In this document: positions 1-6,339 of the stretch, one piece after another
Layout of the letters: the number at the start of each line of letters is the position of its first letter
Numbering within the stretch: position 1 is the first letter of the stretch
Assembly: GCA_003695455.1 (NCBI GenBank)
Contig: RFJF01000012.1
Location: forward strand, 1 to 19,731
Length of the DNA stretch: 19,731 nucleotides
Origin: Chloroflexota bacterium
GTDB taxonomy: Bacteria > Chloroflexota > Anaerolineae > 4572-78 > J111
Direction: 5' to 3'
Notes under the pieces: model-generated
The model's input: only the letters and a program-made list of their open reading frames with translations
Database searches by the model: none
Told to the model about the DNA's origin: nothing
Position numbers and translations under genes: made by a program

Positions 1-1
1 G

Positions 2-298
2 GTTGCCGGGTACGATGATTTAAAACGGGTAGAAACAACCATCAACAGCGCGCAGACCATCCAAACCCTGCGCAAGCTGGTAGCCAAAGATGGTCCCAAA
101 GTCGGCTACAAGGCATTTTGCTACATGCTGGGCGAAAAAATGACGCCGGAAGCCATGAAACCCGACGAGGCTTGCGCGGCGGCGGCCCGGCTGGAACAGC
201 AGGGCAACCACGCGGCGGCGCTGGAGATCTACAAAAAGGTGGCGGCCTTTCACCCGGACCACCCCATTGCCGGCCCAAAAGTAAACAACAGCGAGTAA
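2..298 (+). CDS. C-terminal fragment of an unidentified protein with a TPR-like end
   Basis: The open frame runs in from the left edge of the window and ends at TAA 296-298, giving the last 98 residues; the true start lies outside. The fragment is mostly charged helix, and its end (ARLEQQGNHAAALEIYKKV, then FHPDHP) resembles one tetratricopeptide hairpin, with the usual small-residue spacing and a Pro after the second helix. No catalytic motif is visible. It is followed 31 bp later by pdxS on the same strand with no terminator between them, so the two may be co-transcribed. I do not recognise the family. A role in protein-protein contact is only suggested by the TPR-like end. Confidence 0.6.
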   Translation, partial: VAGYDDLKRVETTINSAQTIQTLRKLVAKDGPKVGYKAFCYMLGEKMTPEAMKPDEACAAAARLEQQGNHAAALEIYKKVAAFHPDHPIAGPKVNNSE

Positions 299-329
299 GC
301 TGCAAAAATTATTTTGAAGGAGAGAAAAA

Positions 330-1250
330 ATGACAACTCAAAATGGCTCAGGAAATAATAAAAATGGACAGGAAAGCGGCACCTGGCGCGTAAAAGTAGG
401 GTTGGCGCAGATGCTCAAGGGCGGCGTGATTATGGACGTGGTCACGCCGGAGCAGGCCAAAATTGCCGAGGATGCCGGCGCCTGCGCAGTGATGGCGCTG
501 GAGCGCGTACCGGCAGATATCCGCGCCGACGGCGGCGTGGCCCGCATGAGCGACCCCGGGATGATTGTGCGCATCATGGAAGCGGTTTCAATTCCGGTGA
601 TGGCCAAAGCACGGATTGGGCATTTTGTGGAAGCCCAAATTCTGGAGGCCATCGGCGTGGATTACGTGGACGAGAGCGAAGTGCTCACCCCCGCCGATGA
701 GGCGTACCACATCAACAAACACAACTTCAAAATTCCGTTTGTGTGCGGCTGCCGAAACCTGGGCGAAGCGCTGCGGCGCATCGGCGAGGGGGCGGCGATG
801 ATTCGCACCAAAGGTGAGGCCGGCACCGGCGACGTGGTTGAGGCAGTGCGCCACGCCCGCACCGTGCTGGGCGACATTCGGCGGCTGACCACCATGCCGG
901 ATGAAGAACTGATGACCTACGCCAAAGAAATCGGCGCGCCATATGATTTGGTGAAAGAAACCAAAGAACTGGGCCGCCTGCCGGTGGTCAATTTTGCCGC
1001 CGGTGGTGTGGCTACCCCCGCCGACGCCGCGCTGATGATGCAGCTCGGTGTGGATGGCGTGTTTGTGGGCAGCGGCATCTTCAAAAGCGGCAATCCGGCG
1101 CAACGGGCCAAAGCCATTGTTGAAGCCGTAACCCACTACAACAACCCGGAAATTCTGGCCGAAGTCAGCAAAAATCTGGGCGAACCGATGGTGGGCATCA
1201 ACGTGAGCAGCCTGCCCCGTGAAGAAATGCTGGCCGAACGCGGCTGGTAG
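330..1250 (+). CDS. pdxS: Pyridoxal 5'-phosphate synthase lyase subunit PdxS
   Basis: This is the synthase subunit of the DXP-independent vitamin B6 pathway. It condenses ribose 5-phosphate, glyceraldehyde 3-phosphate and ammonia to PLP, normally with ammonia supplied by the glutaminase PdxT. The 306-residue protein is a (beta/alpha)8 barrel of family length. Spacing from Bacillus PdxS places the catalytic residues at Asp36 (VIMDV), Lys93 (MAKARIGH) and Lys161 (RTKGEAGTG); all three are present, with the phosphate-binding GGVATPADA and VGSGIFKS segments near residues 230-255. The first 18 residues are an Asn/Gln/Gly-rich extension before the conserved [14 protein letters not shown]. The ATG at 330 has a strong Shine-Dalgarno (AAGGAGAG) with a 5-6 nt spacer. 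A strong terminator follows at 1341-1382. No pdxT lies next to it in this window. Confidence 0.97.
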   Translation: MTTQNGSGNNKNGQESGTWRVKVGLAQMLKGGVIMDVVTPEQAKIAEDAGACAVMALERVPADIRADGGVARMSDPGMIVRIMEAVSIPVMAKARIGHFVEAQILEAIGVDYVDESEVLTPADEAYHINKHNFKIPFVCGCRNLGEALRRIGEGAAMIRTKGEAGTGDVVEAVRHARTVLGDIRRLTTMPDEELMTYAKEIGAPYDLVKETKELGRLPVVNFAAGGVATPADAALMMQLGVDGVFVGSGIFKSGNPAQRAKAIVEAVTHYNNPEILAEVSKNLGEPMVGINVSSLPREEMLAERGW

Positions 1251-1340
1251 GCGCAGAGCAACAGAGAAACAGCGCCGAAAACAGGCGTGATTTACCGGCC
1301 CGTACCGCCAACTTTCTGTACGCTGGATTCTGACTTGCAT

Positions 1341-1382
1341 ACCGACCTCGCAGGGGAGGCGCCTCTGCGGGGTCGGTTTTTT
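1341..1382 (+). terminator. Rho-independent terminator of pdxS
   Basis: A 13-bp stem (left arm ACCGACCTCGCAG at 1341-1353, right arm CTGCGGGGTCGGT at 1365-1377, one G-U pair) is followed by a run of six T. The loop contains the self-complementary AGGCGCCT, which can extend the stem. It ends the pdxS transcript before the promoter of the next gene. Confidence 0.9.
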
Positions 1383-1473
1383 GGTTTTCGGCAGGAAAAT
1401 ACCAAAAATTGCTGGCCTGCCTGTTTGACGTGTTAAAGTTCTGTAAAAATTGGCGGTAGTACTCATGAAAGGC

Positions 1474-1502
1474 TTGACGCTGGCCGATACACCCTTTAGA
1501 AT
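1474..1502 (+). promoter_or_regulatory. Sigma-70-type promoter of the PAP2-like gene
   Basis: TTGACG (1474-1479), a 17-bp spacer and TAGAAT (1497-1502) are close to the housekeeping consensus. Transcription would start near 1509, downstream of the ATGs at 1450 and 1474. The translation start must therefore be at 1561 or 1564. Confidence 0.75.
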
Positions 1503-1563
1503 ATCTTTTGCAGAATGGAACCCGCCCGGTCAGCGCAGAGATTTGAGGAGTGAACGAGGAGTG

Positions 1564-2205
1564 ATGTCACTTTTGGCCCCCATGAAACGGACATTCAAAA
1601 TCATCAAAAATAATGACGAAGCGATTGCCCGCTGGATATCGCACGTGGTCAGCCCGCATGTGGTGGGGATTGTGCTCACAGCCGCGCTGTCTTACCAGTA
1701 CAGCGACAGCCCGTTGGAAACAGTGCTGTGGTTGCTGGTGTTGATTCCGCTGGTGGTGGTTCCGCCGTTTGCCTACATTTTGTGGTTGGTACAAAAAGGC
1801 ACGCTGGAGGATATTTACATGCCGCGCCGCGAAACCCGAATGCGCCCGCTGGTGGTGATGTTTGCCTGGATGCTGCTCTGCATTGGGCTGGTGCGCTACT
1901 GGAACGCGCCGGTGGTGGTTGAAACCATTTTGGTGATGGGGCTGGTGCTGCTGGGCGTGTTGAGCGTGGTCACGCTCTTTTGGAAGATTAGTTTTCACGG
2001 GGCGGCTATCTCGGCGGCGGCTACGGCTACGGTAATGGTAGCCGGCAGTTGGACATGGCCGGTAATGCTGCTGGTGCCGCTGGTTGGCTGGTCGCGGATA
2101 CGGTTGCTGCGGCACACGCCCCGGCAAGTGGTGTACGGCTCGCTGGTGGGAAGCGTGATTGCGCTGGTGCTGGTTCACGGTATTTTGCTGCGGGTGCTCC
2201 ACTAA
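1564..2205 (+). CDS. PAP2-like integral membrane protein
   Basis: This 213-residue, very hydrophobic protein has about six membrane spans (roughly 28-44, 52-76, 97-112, 116-140, 146-175 as one or two, 190-211). Traces of the PAP2 phosphatase signature remain: an Arg-rich RRETRMRP (88-95) in place of KxxxxxxRP, SFHG (143-146) in place of PSGH, and SRIRLLRHTPRQ (177-188), which keeps SRxxxxxH but has Gln where Asp is usual. A lipid-phosphate or prenyl-phosphate phosphatase-like fold is likely, but activity is uncertain because the motifs are degenerate. The longest open frame begins at 1450, but a promoter at 1474-1502 rules that out. I chose ATG 1564, preceded by GAGGA; GTG 1561 or ATG 1582 are possible. 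The gene is convergent with dnaN and shares a terminator with it. Confidence 0.65.
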   Translation: MSLLAPMKRTFKIIKNNDEAIARWISHVVSPHVVGIVLTAALSYQYSDSPLETVLWLLVLIPLVVVPPFAYILWLVQKGTLEDIYMPRRETRMRPLVVMFAWMLLCIGLVRYWNAPVVVETILVMGLVLLGVLSVVTLFWKISFHGAAISAAATATVMVAGSWTWPVMLLVPLVGWSRIRLLRHTPRQVVYGSLVGSVIALVLVHGILLRVLH

Positions 2206-2224
2206 TCACCCTGACAATTTAAAC

Positions 2225-2258
2225 AAAAAAGGCCGGCGCGTTGAACGCCGGCCTTTTT
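2225..2258. terminator. Bidirectional terminator between PAP2-like gene and dnaN
   Basis: A perfect 8-bp GC stem (GGCCGGCG at 2231-2238, CGCCGGCC at 2246-2253) with a 7-nt loop is flanked by A6 on the left and T5 on the right. It therefore works as an intrinsic terminator in both directions for the two convergent genes. Confidence 0.93.
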
Positions 2259-2274
2259 GATTCAATCAAACACA

Positions 2275-3456
2275 TCAGCGGGTCTGAATGTGCATGGGCA
2301 TAATCACGTGAGTAAAATTCTCATCGCCAATGGAACGGAATACGCCCGGGCTGGATGAGGTGCTGGTTTCCAGCGCAAACTGCGGGCTGTCAATGATAGA
2401 CAGAACATCAATGAGATATTTGGCGTTAAAGGCTACCTCCATCGAGTCGCCCTCGATTGAAGCATCAATTTCAGCCACGTTGTCCCCCAGTTCGGCGCTG
2501 GTAGCTACCAGTGTAATGCGCCCGTTCATCAATTCATCGCCACTGGGAGATATTTCCAGCCGCACAATGTTGGCCGAATCGCGGGCAAACAGGTGCGAAA
2601 TTTTGACCGCCTTGAGAAAGTTGGCGGTGTCCAGCACGCTGCGCGTAGAGTATCCCTTTGGAATAATCCGGTTGTAATCCGGAAAATCGCCTTCGATGAG
2701 TTGAGATACCAGTTCAATATCTTGCAGGTGGAATAAAATCTGGCGGCGGCCCGATGTCACAATCAAATCAATGGGTTCTTCCTGTTCACCGGATACCCGC
2801 GCCAGTTCGGTGAGCGCGCGGGCCGGGATAATCAGGCTGGGCGCTTTTGCGCCATTGCCGGCAAGCCCCGCATCTTCCAGCGTGTCGGCAACATTTTGGT
2901 TGAGTACGGCGGACCTCACTGACAGACGAAAGCCGTCGGCGGCGGCCATGGTCAGCTTGTCGGCATCAAATTGCAGCAGCACGCCGGTAAACACCGGGCG
3001 GCTTTCATCGGTGGCGGCGGCAAACACCACCTGTTTAATCATCAGGCGCAGTGATTCGGGGTCGAGCTTAATGGCAACATCGCTGTCAGATGCACTGGCA
3101 ACCACCGGAAACTCTTGTGCGTCAATGCCTTTGATGTTTGATTCAAAGCGGGCGCATCGGAGGTGAAGCGTTTGGGTAGATTCATCCAATTCCATGTCAA
3201 TTCGCTCCGGCGGCAGCGAATTGACAAAATCTGCCAGCAGCCGGGCCGGAATGGTGATGGCTCCTTCCTGTTCAATTTTGGCGCCTACCCAGCAGTTAAT
3301 ACCTAATTCAAAATTGTTGGCCGAAAGTTTCAGCCTGTCGCCATCGGTGGCTAACAACACGTTTGATAAAACAGGTAATGTACTCCGGCTGGCAACCGCG
3401 CGCCCAACAATGCTCAGGCCTTTGGCCAGATTTTCTTGTAAACAGGAAACCTTCAT
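2275..3456 (-). CDS. dnaN: DNA polymerase III subunit beta (sliding clamp)
   Basis: This is the ring-shaped processivity clamp, which encircles DNA and tethers the replicative polymerase and many repair proteins. The 393-residue protein has the three-domain repeat of the family, slightly longer than the usual 365-380. It opens with MKVSCLQENLAKGLSIVGRA. Around residues 29-36 it has the conserved PVLSNVLL segment, and mid-protein AAADGFRLSVR followed by IIPARALTEL. The C-terminus VIMPMHIQTR keeps the terminal MPM(R/H) strand that borders the client-binding pocket. The start ATG at 3456 follows AGAGGTG at suitable spacing. It has its own promoter (3528-3556) loaded with palindromes. dnaA and recF are not adjacent; the upstream neighbour is an unrelated surface protein. 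Confidence 0.98.
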   Translation of the reverse strand: MKVSCLQENLAKGLSIVGRAVASRSTLPVLSNVLLATDGDRLKLSANNFELGINCWVGAKIEQEGAITIPARLLADFVNSLPPERIDMELDESTQTLHLRCARFESNIKGIDAQEFPVVASASDSDVAIKLDPESLRLMIKQVVFAAATDESRPVFTGVLLQFDADKLTMAAADGFRLSVRSAVLNQNVADTLEDAGLAGNGAKAPSLIIPARALTELARVSGEQEEPIDLIVTSGRRQILFHLQDIELVSQLIEGDFPDYNRIIPKGYSTRSVLDTANFLKAVKISHLFARDSANIVRLEISPSGDELMNGRITLVATSAELGDNVAEIDASIEGDSMEVAFNAKYLIDVLSIIDSPQFALETSTSSSPGVFRSIGDENFTHVIMPMHIQTR

Positions 3457-3498
3457 GGTCGCACACCTCTGGCAGATTTTATGAGAACGGGGATTTTT

Positions 3499-3548
3499 GT
3501 ACCATAAATAGTGGTACTTGATAAAGTAGTATACTACATTTTGTACAA
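3499..3548. repeat. Three palindromes clustered on the dnaN promoter
   Basis: There are three dyads in 50 bp: TTGTACAA (3541-3548) inside the promoter spacer, GTAGTATACTAC (3526-3537) covering the -10 box, and GTACCA-N7-TGGTAC (3499-3517) just after the predicted start. Their positions are those of operators or leader hairpins. The binding factor, if any, is unknown. Confidence 0.55.
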
Positions 3549-3556
3549 GTGGACAA
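3528..3556 (-). promoter_or_regulatory. dnaN promoter
   Basis: On the minus strand, TTGTCC (3551-3556), a 17-bp spacer and TATACT (3528-3533) form a good sigma-70-type promoter. Transcription would start near 3521, leaving a leader of about 65 nt before the dnaN ATG. Confidence 0.75.
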
Positions 3557-3581
3557 AGCGAAAACGCAGATTCAAACGGGG

Positions 3582-3619
3582 AAAAAAGAACCCTCGCAGG
3601 CCGGAAAACCTGCGAGGGT
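3582..3619 (-). terminator. Terminator of the surface-protein gene
   Basis: An 11-bp perfect stem (3590-3600 with 3609-3619, ACCCTCGCAGG and its complement) with an 8-nt loop is followed on the minus strand by TTCTTTTTT. It lies just after the surface-protein stop and before the dnaN promoter, so dnaN is transcribed separately. Confidence 0.92.
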
Positions 3620-3631
3620 GATACGCGCCGG

Positions 3632-5128
3632 CTACGCGTCTTTTCTGTGGGTTAGCAAGCCAACGGCTGCGGCTGCGGTAACCACCAGCAGCAACAGCCC
3701 GCCCATCACCAGAATTCCCTGCGCGGCAGGCCGGGCCAATATGCCGCCGGAGTTGGGCAATCCGGCGTCCTCCCCGGCGGGTGAGCCGTCGGCGGCGGGT
3801 TGTTCTGCGGCGGGCGGGTTGGCTGTTGACTGGACAACACCCGGCTGCGGCCCCACCAACATAACGTCATCAATATCCATGTTGAGTTCAACCTGGGTGG
3901 GGAATTTTTTCAGCCCGCGAATAAACAGGGTAATTTTGCTGGAGTCTGCGGTGCGAACCGTACCGGTAATTCGCTCGTAAAAGAGGGGTTCATCATCCAG
4001 AAATGCGCCACTGACAGACCCCAACCGGTTTTGCTCGGTCAGCGGCATCAGGTTCCATTCGGTCACGTTGTCGTAATTGCCTTCGCCCAGCGGGTCAATA
4101 CCCCAGTGCATTTCAACTTCGTCGGTGTTGCGCGATTCTTTGTTGGCGTCGCTGCGCATAATGGCGTACAGCACCAGCGCATATTCTGAATTGGGAACCA
4201 CATCTACCGTTTGATGAATTGCCATCACCCGGTCCAAAACGGTGGGGTCATCGTGCAGAAAAATTTCCATCAGTTGGGCGCGCTCGCCGCTGCGAACGGC
4301 CTCGGGCCAGGTTTCTTCATACCAGCCAAAGTGGGCGCGCCCGTTGTCGTAGGCTTCCCATTCGGGGGCTACGGCCTCGTGGGCGCCAAACGGAATTTCA
4401 AAATCTCCGTTGCGAATGACATTGAAGCCGGTGGGGTCGGTGGCGGCAGGGCTAACGCCTCCCTGTCCCGGCTGAATGGGGGGCACAAATCCCGGAGTTT
4501 GCCCGGCAGCGGAAATCAGGCCGGAGGGATCGCCGGAGTTTTCAGTCAGACGCACGTCAATTTCAACCGGGTTTTGCCAGATTGCGGTGCGCCCCAGTTG
4601 CTCCTGGTCTGCATTGCTGCCCAGAATGAGCCGCCCGGATATGCTCACGGTATCTGAGCCGCCGACCGACGTCACAGCGCCGGGGTCCAGATTTCCCCTG
4701 AAGATGGAGATTTCCCGCTCTCCCTGGTTAACAATGCTAACTGAAATATCGGCTTTGCCCTCAAAAAATATATTGTTGAGTTGGTCCAGCCCCTGCCCGG
4801 AGCCGGAACCCACAATTGTTTTTCCGCCGTCCGCATGGGGGGTTTCGGTGTATTTAAAATCGCCGCCACTGGCATCGGCGGCGGCTTTCAACTGCTTGGC
4901 CCACTGACTGTAGCGCTCAACGCTTGCATCGCCGGCATCCATTGAGCCGGCCACCGCCGGCGATAACTCAAGCTCTACCCGGCCTTCCCATTGAGCGTTA
5001 GCGTACAGCGTAACCTGCACATCGGTTGTGGCAGCGCCGGGTAATTGAAACAATACCAACGCGCTCAGCACAGCCAGCGCGCCAAGCAGTTTTTCAGACG
5101 CATTTGCGGTGAACAAAAAGGTTAACAT
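3632..5128 (-). CDS. Secreted surface protein with an LPNSG sortase-like C-terminal signal
   Basis: This 498-residue exported protein starts with a hydrophobic segment (about 14-34) that could be a signal peptide or anchor. Residues 36-200 are beta-rich, with a pattern (WAKQLKAAADASGGDF, then GLDQLNNIFF, then SIFRGNLDP) that reminds me of LppM/DUF3153-type lipoprotein domains; this is a weak resemblance. A Pro/Gly linker (about 208-232) leads to a beta-sandwich beginning NVIRNGDFE (237-244), the typical opening of carbohydrate-binding-module-like jelly-roll domains. A Pro/Ala-rich spacer follows, then LPNSG (457-461), a membrane segment (about 471-492) and a basic tail HRKDA. That is the layout of a sortase substrate, with Ser in place of Thr. 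The start has AAGGAGG 6 nt upstream. It is monocistronic, with promoter 5192-5220 and terminator 3582-3619. A role in binding surface polysaccharide is inferred. Confidence 0.7.
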   Translation of the reverse strand: MLTFLFTANASEKLLGALAVLSALVLFQLPGAATTDVQVTLYANAQWEGRVELELSPAVAGSMDAGDASVERYSQWAKQLKAAADASGGDFKYTETPHADGGKTIVGSGSGQGLDQLNNIFFEGKADISVSIVNQGEREISIFRGNLDPGAVTSVGGSDTVSISGRLILGSNADQEQLGRTAIWQNPVEIDVRLTENSGDPSGLISAAGQTPGFVPPIQPGQGGVSPAATDPTGFNVIRNGDFEIPFGAHEAVAPEWEAYDNGRAHFGWYEETWPEAVRSGERAQLMEIFLHDDPTVLDRVMAIHQTVDVVPNSEYALVLYAIMRSDANKESRNTDEVEMHWGIDPLGEGNYDNVTEWNLMPLTEQNRLGSVSGAFLDDEPLFYERITGTVRTADSSKITLFIRGLKKFPTQVELNMDIDDVMLVGPQPGVVQSTANPPAAEQPAADGSPAGEDAGLPNSGGILARPAAQGILVMGGLLLLVVTAAAAVGLLTHRKDA

Positions 5129-5191
5129 TGCAGCCCTCCTTTGCGGCTACAGGCGGTCGCCACCAGCAACAATACATAATCCTGCACGTTC

Positions 5192-5220
5192 ATCATAACA
5201 TACCTGACTTTTTTTTTCAA
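5192..5220 (-). promoter_or_regulatory. Promoter of the surface-protein gene
   Basis: On the minus strand, TTGAAA (5215-5220), a 17-bp spacer that begins with an A-tract, and TATGAT (5192-5197). The leader is about 57 nt and ends in a strong AAGGAGG ribosome site. Confidence 0.78.
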
Positions 5221-5252
5221 TGTAGCTGCAGGTTTGTGCGTGGTGCAGAGAA

Positions 5253-5285
5253 TCAAAAAGACACAACCGGCGGGTTGTGTCTTTT
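5253..5285 (-). terminator. Terminator of the polysaccharide/methyltransferase operon
   Basis: A perfect 13-bp stem (AAAAGACACAACC at 5256-5268, its complement at 5273-5285) with the loop GGCG. On the minus strand the second arm runs into TTTTTGATT. It lies 20 bp after the methyltransferase stop and before the surface-protein promoter. Its A/T flanks would also permit function on the plus strand. Confidence 0.9.
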
Positions 5286-5305
5286 CAGTTCGATACAGTT
5301 AGCAG

Positions 5306-6217
5306 TCAGGCCGGAGTTTGTACCGGGGTTTTGAAATCGTAAATGCCGCCGGCAAATGACCAGCCCCGGCGACATTGATGGCAGGTTAGCACAAACTCGC
5401 TGTCCGAGCGGCGCCCGGTGACGGCCAGTGCGGCGGACTTGCAGGTGGGGCAGCGAAAGAAGCCGGCGGGCGATTCTGGCGGCGCCGGCTTTTGGGCCTG
5501 GGCCTGCAAAAACACGCTGGGGGCAAGCTGCCACCACCGGCCGGTGGGCTGGGCCAGGCTGTCAAGCCGCACCAACAGCCAGGTAGGCAGCCAACGTTTG
5601 AGAACGTCAATGCGGTAGTGCGACAGCGTACGAATTTTCTGCACCGGCAGGCCGGCTTCCGCAAACTGGCGGCGCATCCAGGCCGGGTGAAAATTAAAAT
5701 TCAGTTCGACAAATTCAATGGGGGCGGGGTCAAAAGGACTCCAATCCTGCCGCCCCAAAGTCCAGCGGGCAATCGCCTTGAGGTTAAGTTTGTTGGCGTG
5801 TTCAACAACGGCAATTCCCTGCGGGCGGAGAATTCGCTGGATTTCTGCCAGCGCGCCGGGCACATTGACCAGGTGGTGCATCACCCGTACCATCGTCAAG
5901 GTGTTGAACAGATGGCTGACAAAGGGCAGGTTGTAAACATCGGCCACCACAAAAATAAAGCGGTCATCATGGCCCAGGTAACGCTGGGCTTCTTCCAGTT
6001 GGGTACGGGCGTAATCCAGCAGCACAATCTGGCGGTACCCCTGGTACAAATCAACAAGGCGACCAAAGCCGGCCCCAATTTCAATGAGGTTGTTACCGGT
6101 GGGGGGGAGCAGTTTTTTCATTGCCACCCGTTCCACGGCATCCTCGTATGCGCGGTTGCCGCTTTCCCAGAATTCGCTGCGATACCGGCTGCCTTCGTAA
6201 TCGCAAATTTTTGTCAA
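5306..6217 (-). CDS. Class I SAM-dependent methyltransferase with C-terminal zinc ribbon
   Basis: From a TTG at 6217 the protein is 303 residues. It carries the SAM-binding motif I IEIGAGFGR (45-53), an acidic strand end (VLLDYA) and a post-motif VRVMHHL as in Methyltransf_11-type enzymes. The C-terminus holds a CxxC...CxxC ribbon (Cys256, Cys259, Cys279, Cys282) ending in a Trm112-like GIYDF. The substrate is unknown. It follows a sugar transferase and a glycosyltransferase, so lipid-linked or polysaccharide substrates are plausible. The frame is open to an ATG at 6343, but that start would translate straight through a perfect parS site and has no ribosome site. TTG 6217 is preceded by AAGGA with a 7-nt gap and lies just before the conserved-looking YEGSRYRSEFWE, so I prefer it. 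Confidence 0.8.
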   Translation of the reverse strand: MTKICDYEGSRYRSEFWESGNRAYEDAVERVAMKKLLPPTGNNLIEIGAGFGRLVDLYQGYRQIVLLDYARTQLEEAQRYLGHDDRFIFVVADVYNLPFVSHLFNTLTMVRVMHHLVNVPGALAEIQRILRPQGIAVVEHANKLNLKAIARWTLGRQDWSPFDPAPIEFVELNFNFHPAWMRRQFAEAGLPVQKIRTLSHYRIDVLKRWLPTWLLVRLDSLAQPTGRWWQLAPSVFLQAQAQKPAPPESPAGFFRCPTCKSAALAVTGRRSDSEFVLTCHQCRRGWSFAGGIYDFKTPVQTPA

Positions 6218-6289
6218 TGGTGTTTCCTTACAGGTTTCAGCCAATCCGGCGCAGATGGCGCTATATTTAGTGGGTGGTAAAACAATATT

Positions 6290-6306
6290 ACCCACATTTT
6301 GTGGGT
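6290..6306. repeat. 7-bp inverted repeat beside parS
   Basis: ACCCACA (6290-6296), a 3-nt loop and TGTGGGT (6300-6306) form a perfect dyad that ends 8 bp from parS. Another TGGGT occurs at 6271-6275, and TGGGTGT/ACACCCA (6302-6308 and 6327-6333) flank the parS site in inverted orientation. These could be a small hairpin in the methyltransferase leader or an accessory protein site. Confidence 0.45.
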
Positions 6307-6313
6307 GTGCAGA

Positions 6314-6329
6314 TGTTTCACGTGAAACA
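6314..6329. other. parS centromere site (ParB-binding)
   Basis: The 16-bp sequence TGTTTCACGTGAAACA is a perfect palindrome and matches the bacterial chromosomal parS consensus (TGTTNCACGTGAAACA, defined in Bacillus) at every position. ParB-CTP clamps load at such sites and spread to organise and segregate the origin region. Known parS sites are strongly concentrated near oriC. It sits in the 122-bp non-coding stretch between the sugar-transferase stop and the preferred methyltransferase start, about 2.9 kb from dnaN. No parA or parB is in the window. Confidence 0.93.
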
Positions 6330-6339
6330 CCCAACCACA

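Larger units (their letters stand above)
1251..1563. other. 313-bp intergenic region with a terminator and a promoter
   Basis: This gap between pdxS and the next gene holds no convincing coding sequence. An in-frame upstream ATG at 1450 lies ahead of the promoter and is therefore unlikely to be used. The region contains the pdxS terminator (1341-1382) and a consensus promoter (1474-1502). The stretch 1251-1340 shows nothing I can name. Confidence 0.6.

Noticed and set aside
588..1466. 292-residue open frame antisense to pdxS
   Set aside because: It mirrors the pdxS codons, is rich in His/Gly/Phe as expected of an antisense shadow, has no recognisable domain and runs through the pdxS terminator.
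1450..1563. Upstream extension of the PAP2-like protein to ATG 1450
   Set aside because: A consensus promoter at 1474-1502 places the transcript start downstream, and the extra residues are polar and unlike a membrane-protein N-terminus.
2304..2311. TCACGTGA core inside dnaN (and another at 13002-13009 in rnj), considered as extra parS sites
   Set aside because: Only the 8-bp core matches; the outer positions do not fit the 16-bp parS consensus.
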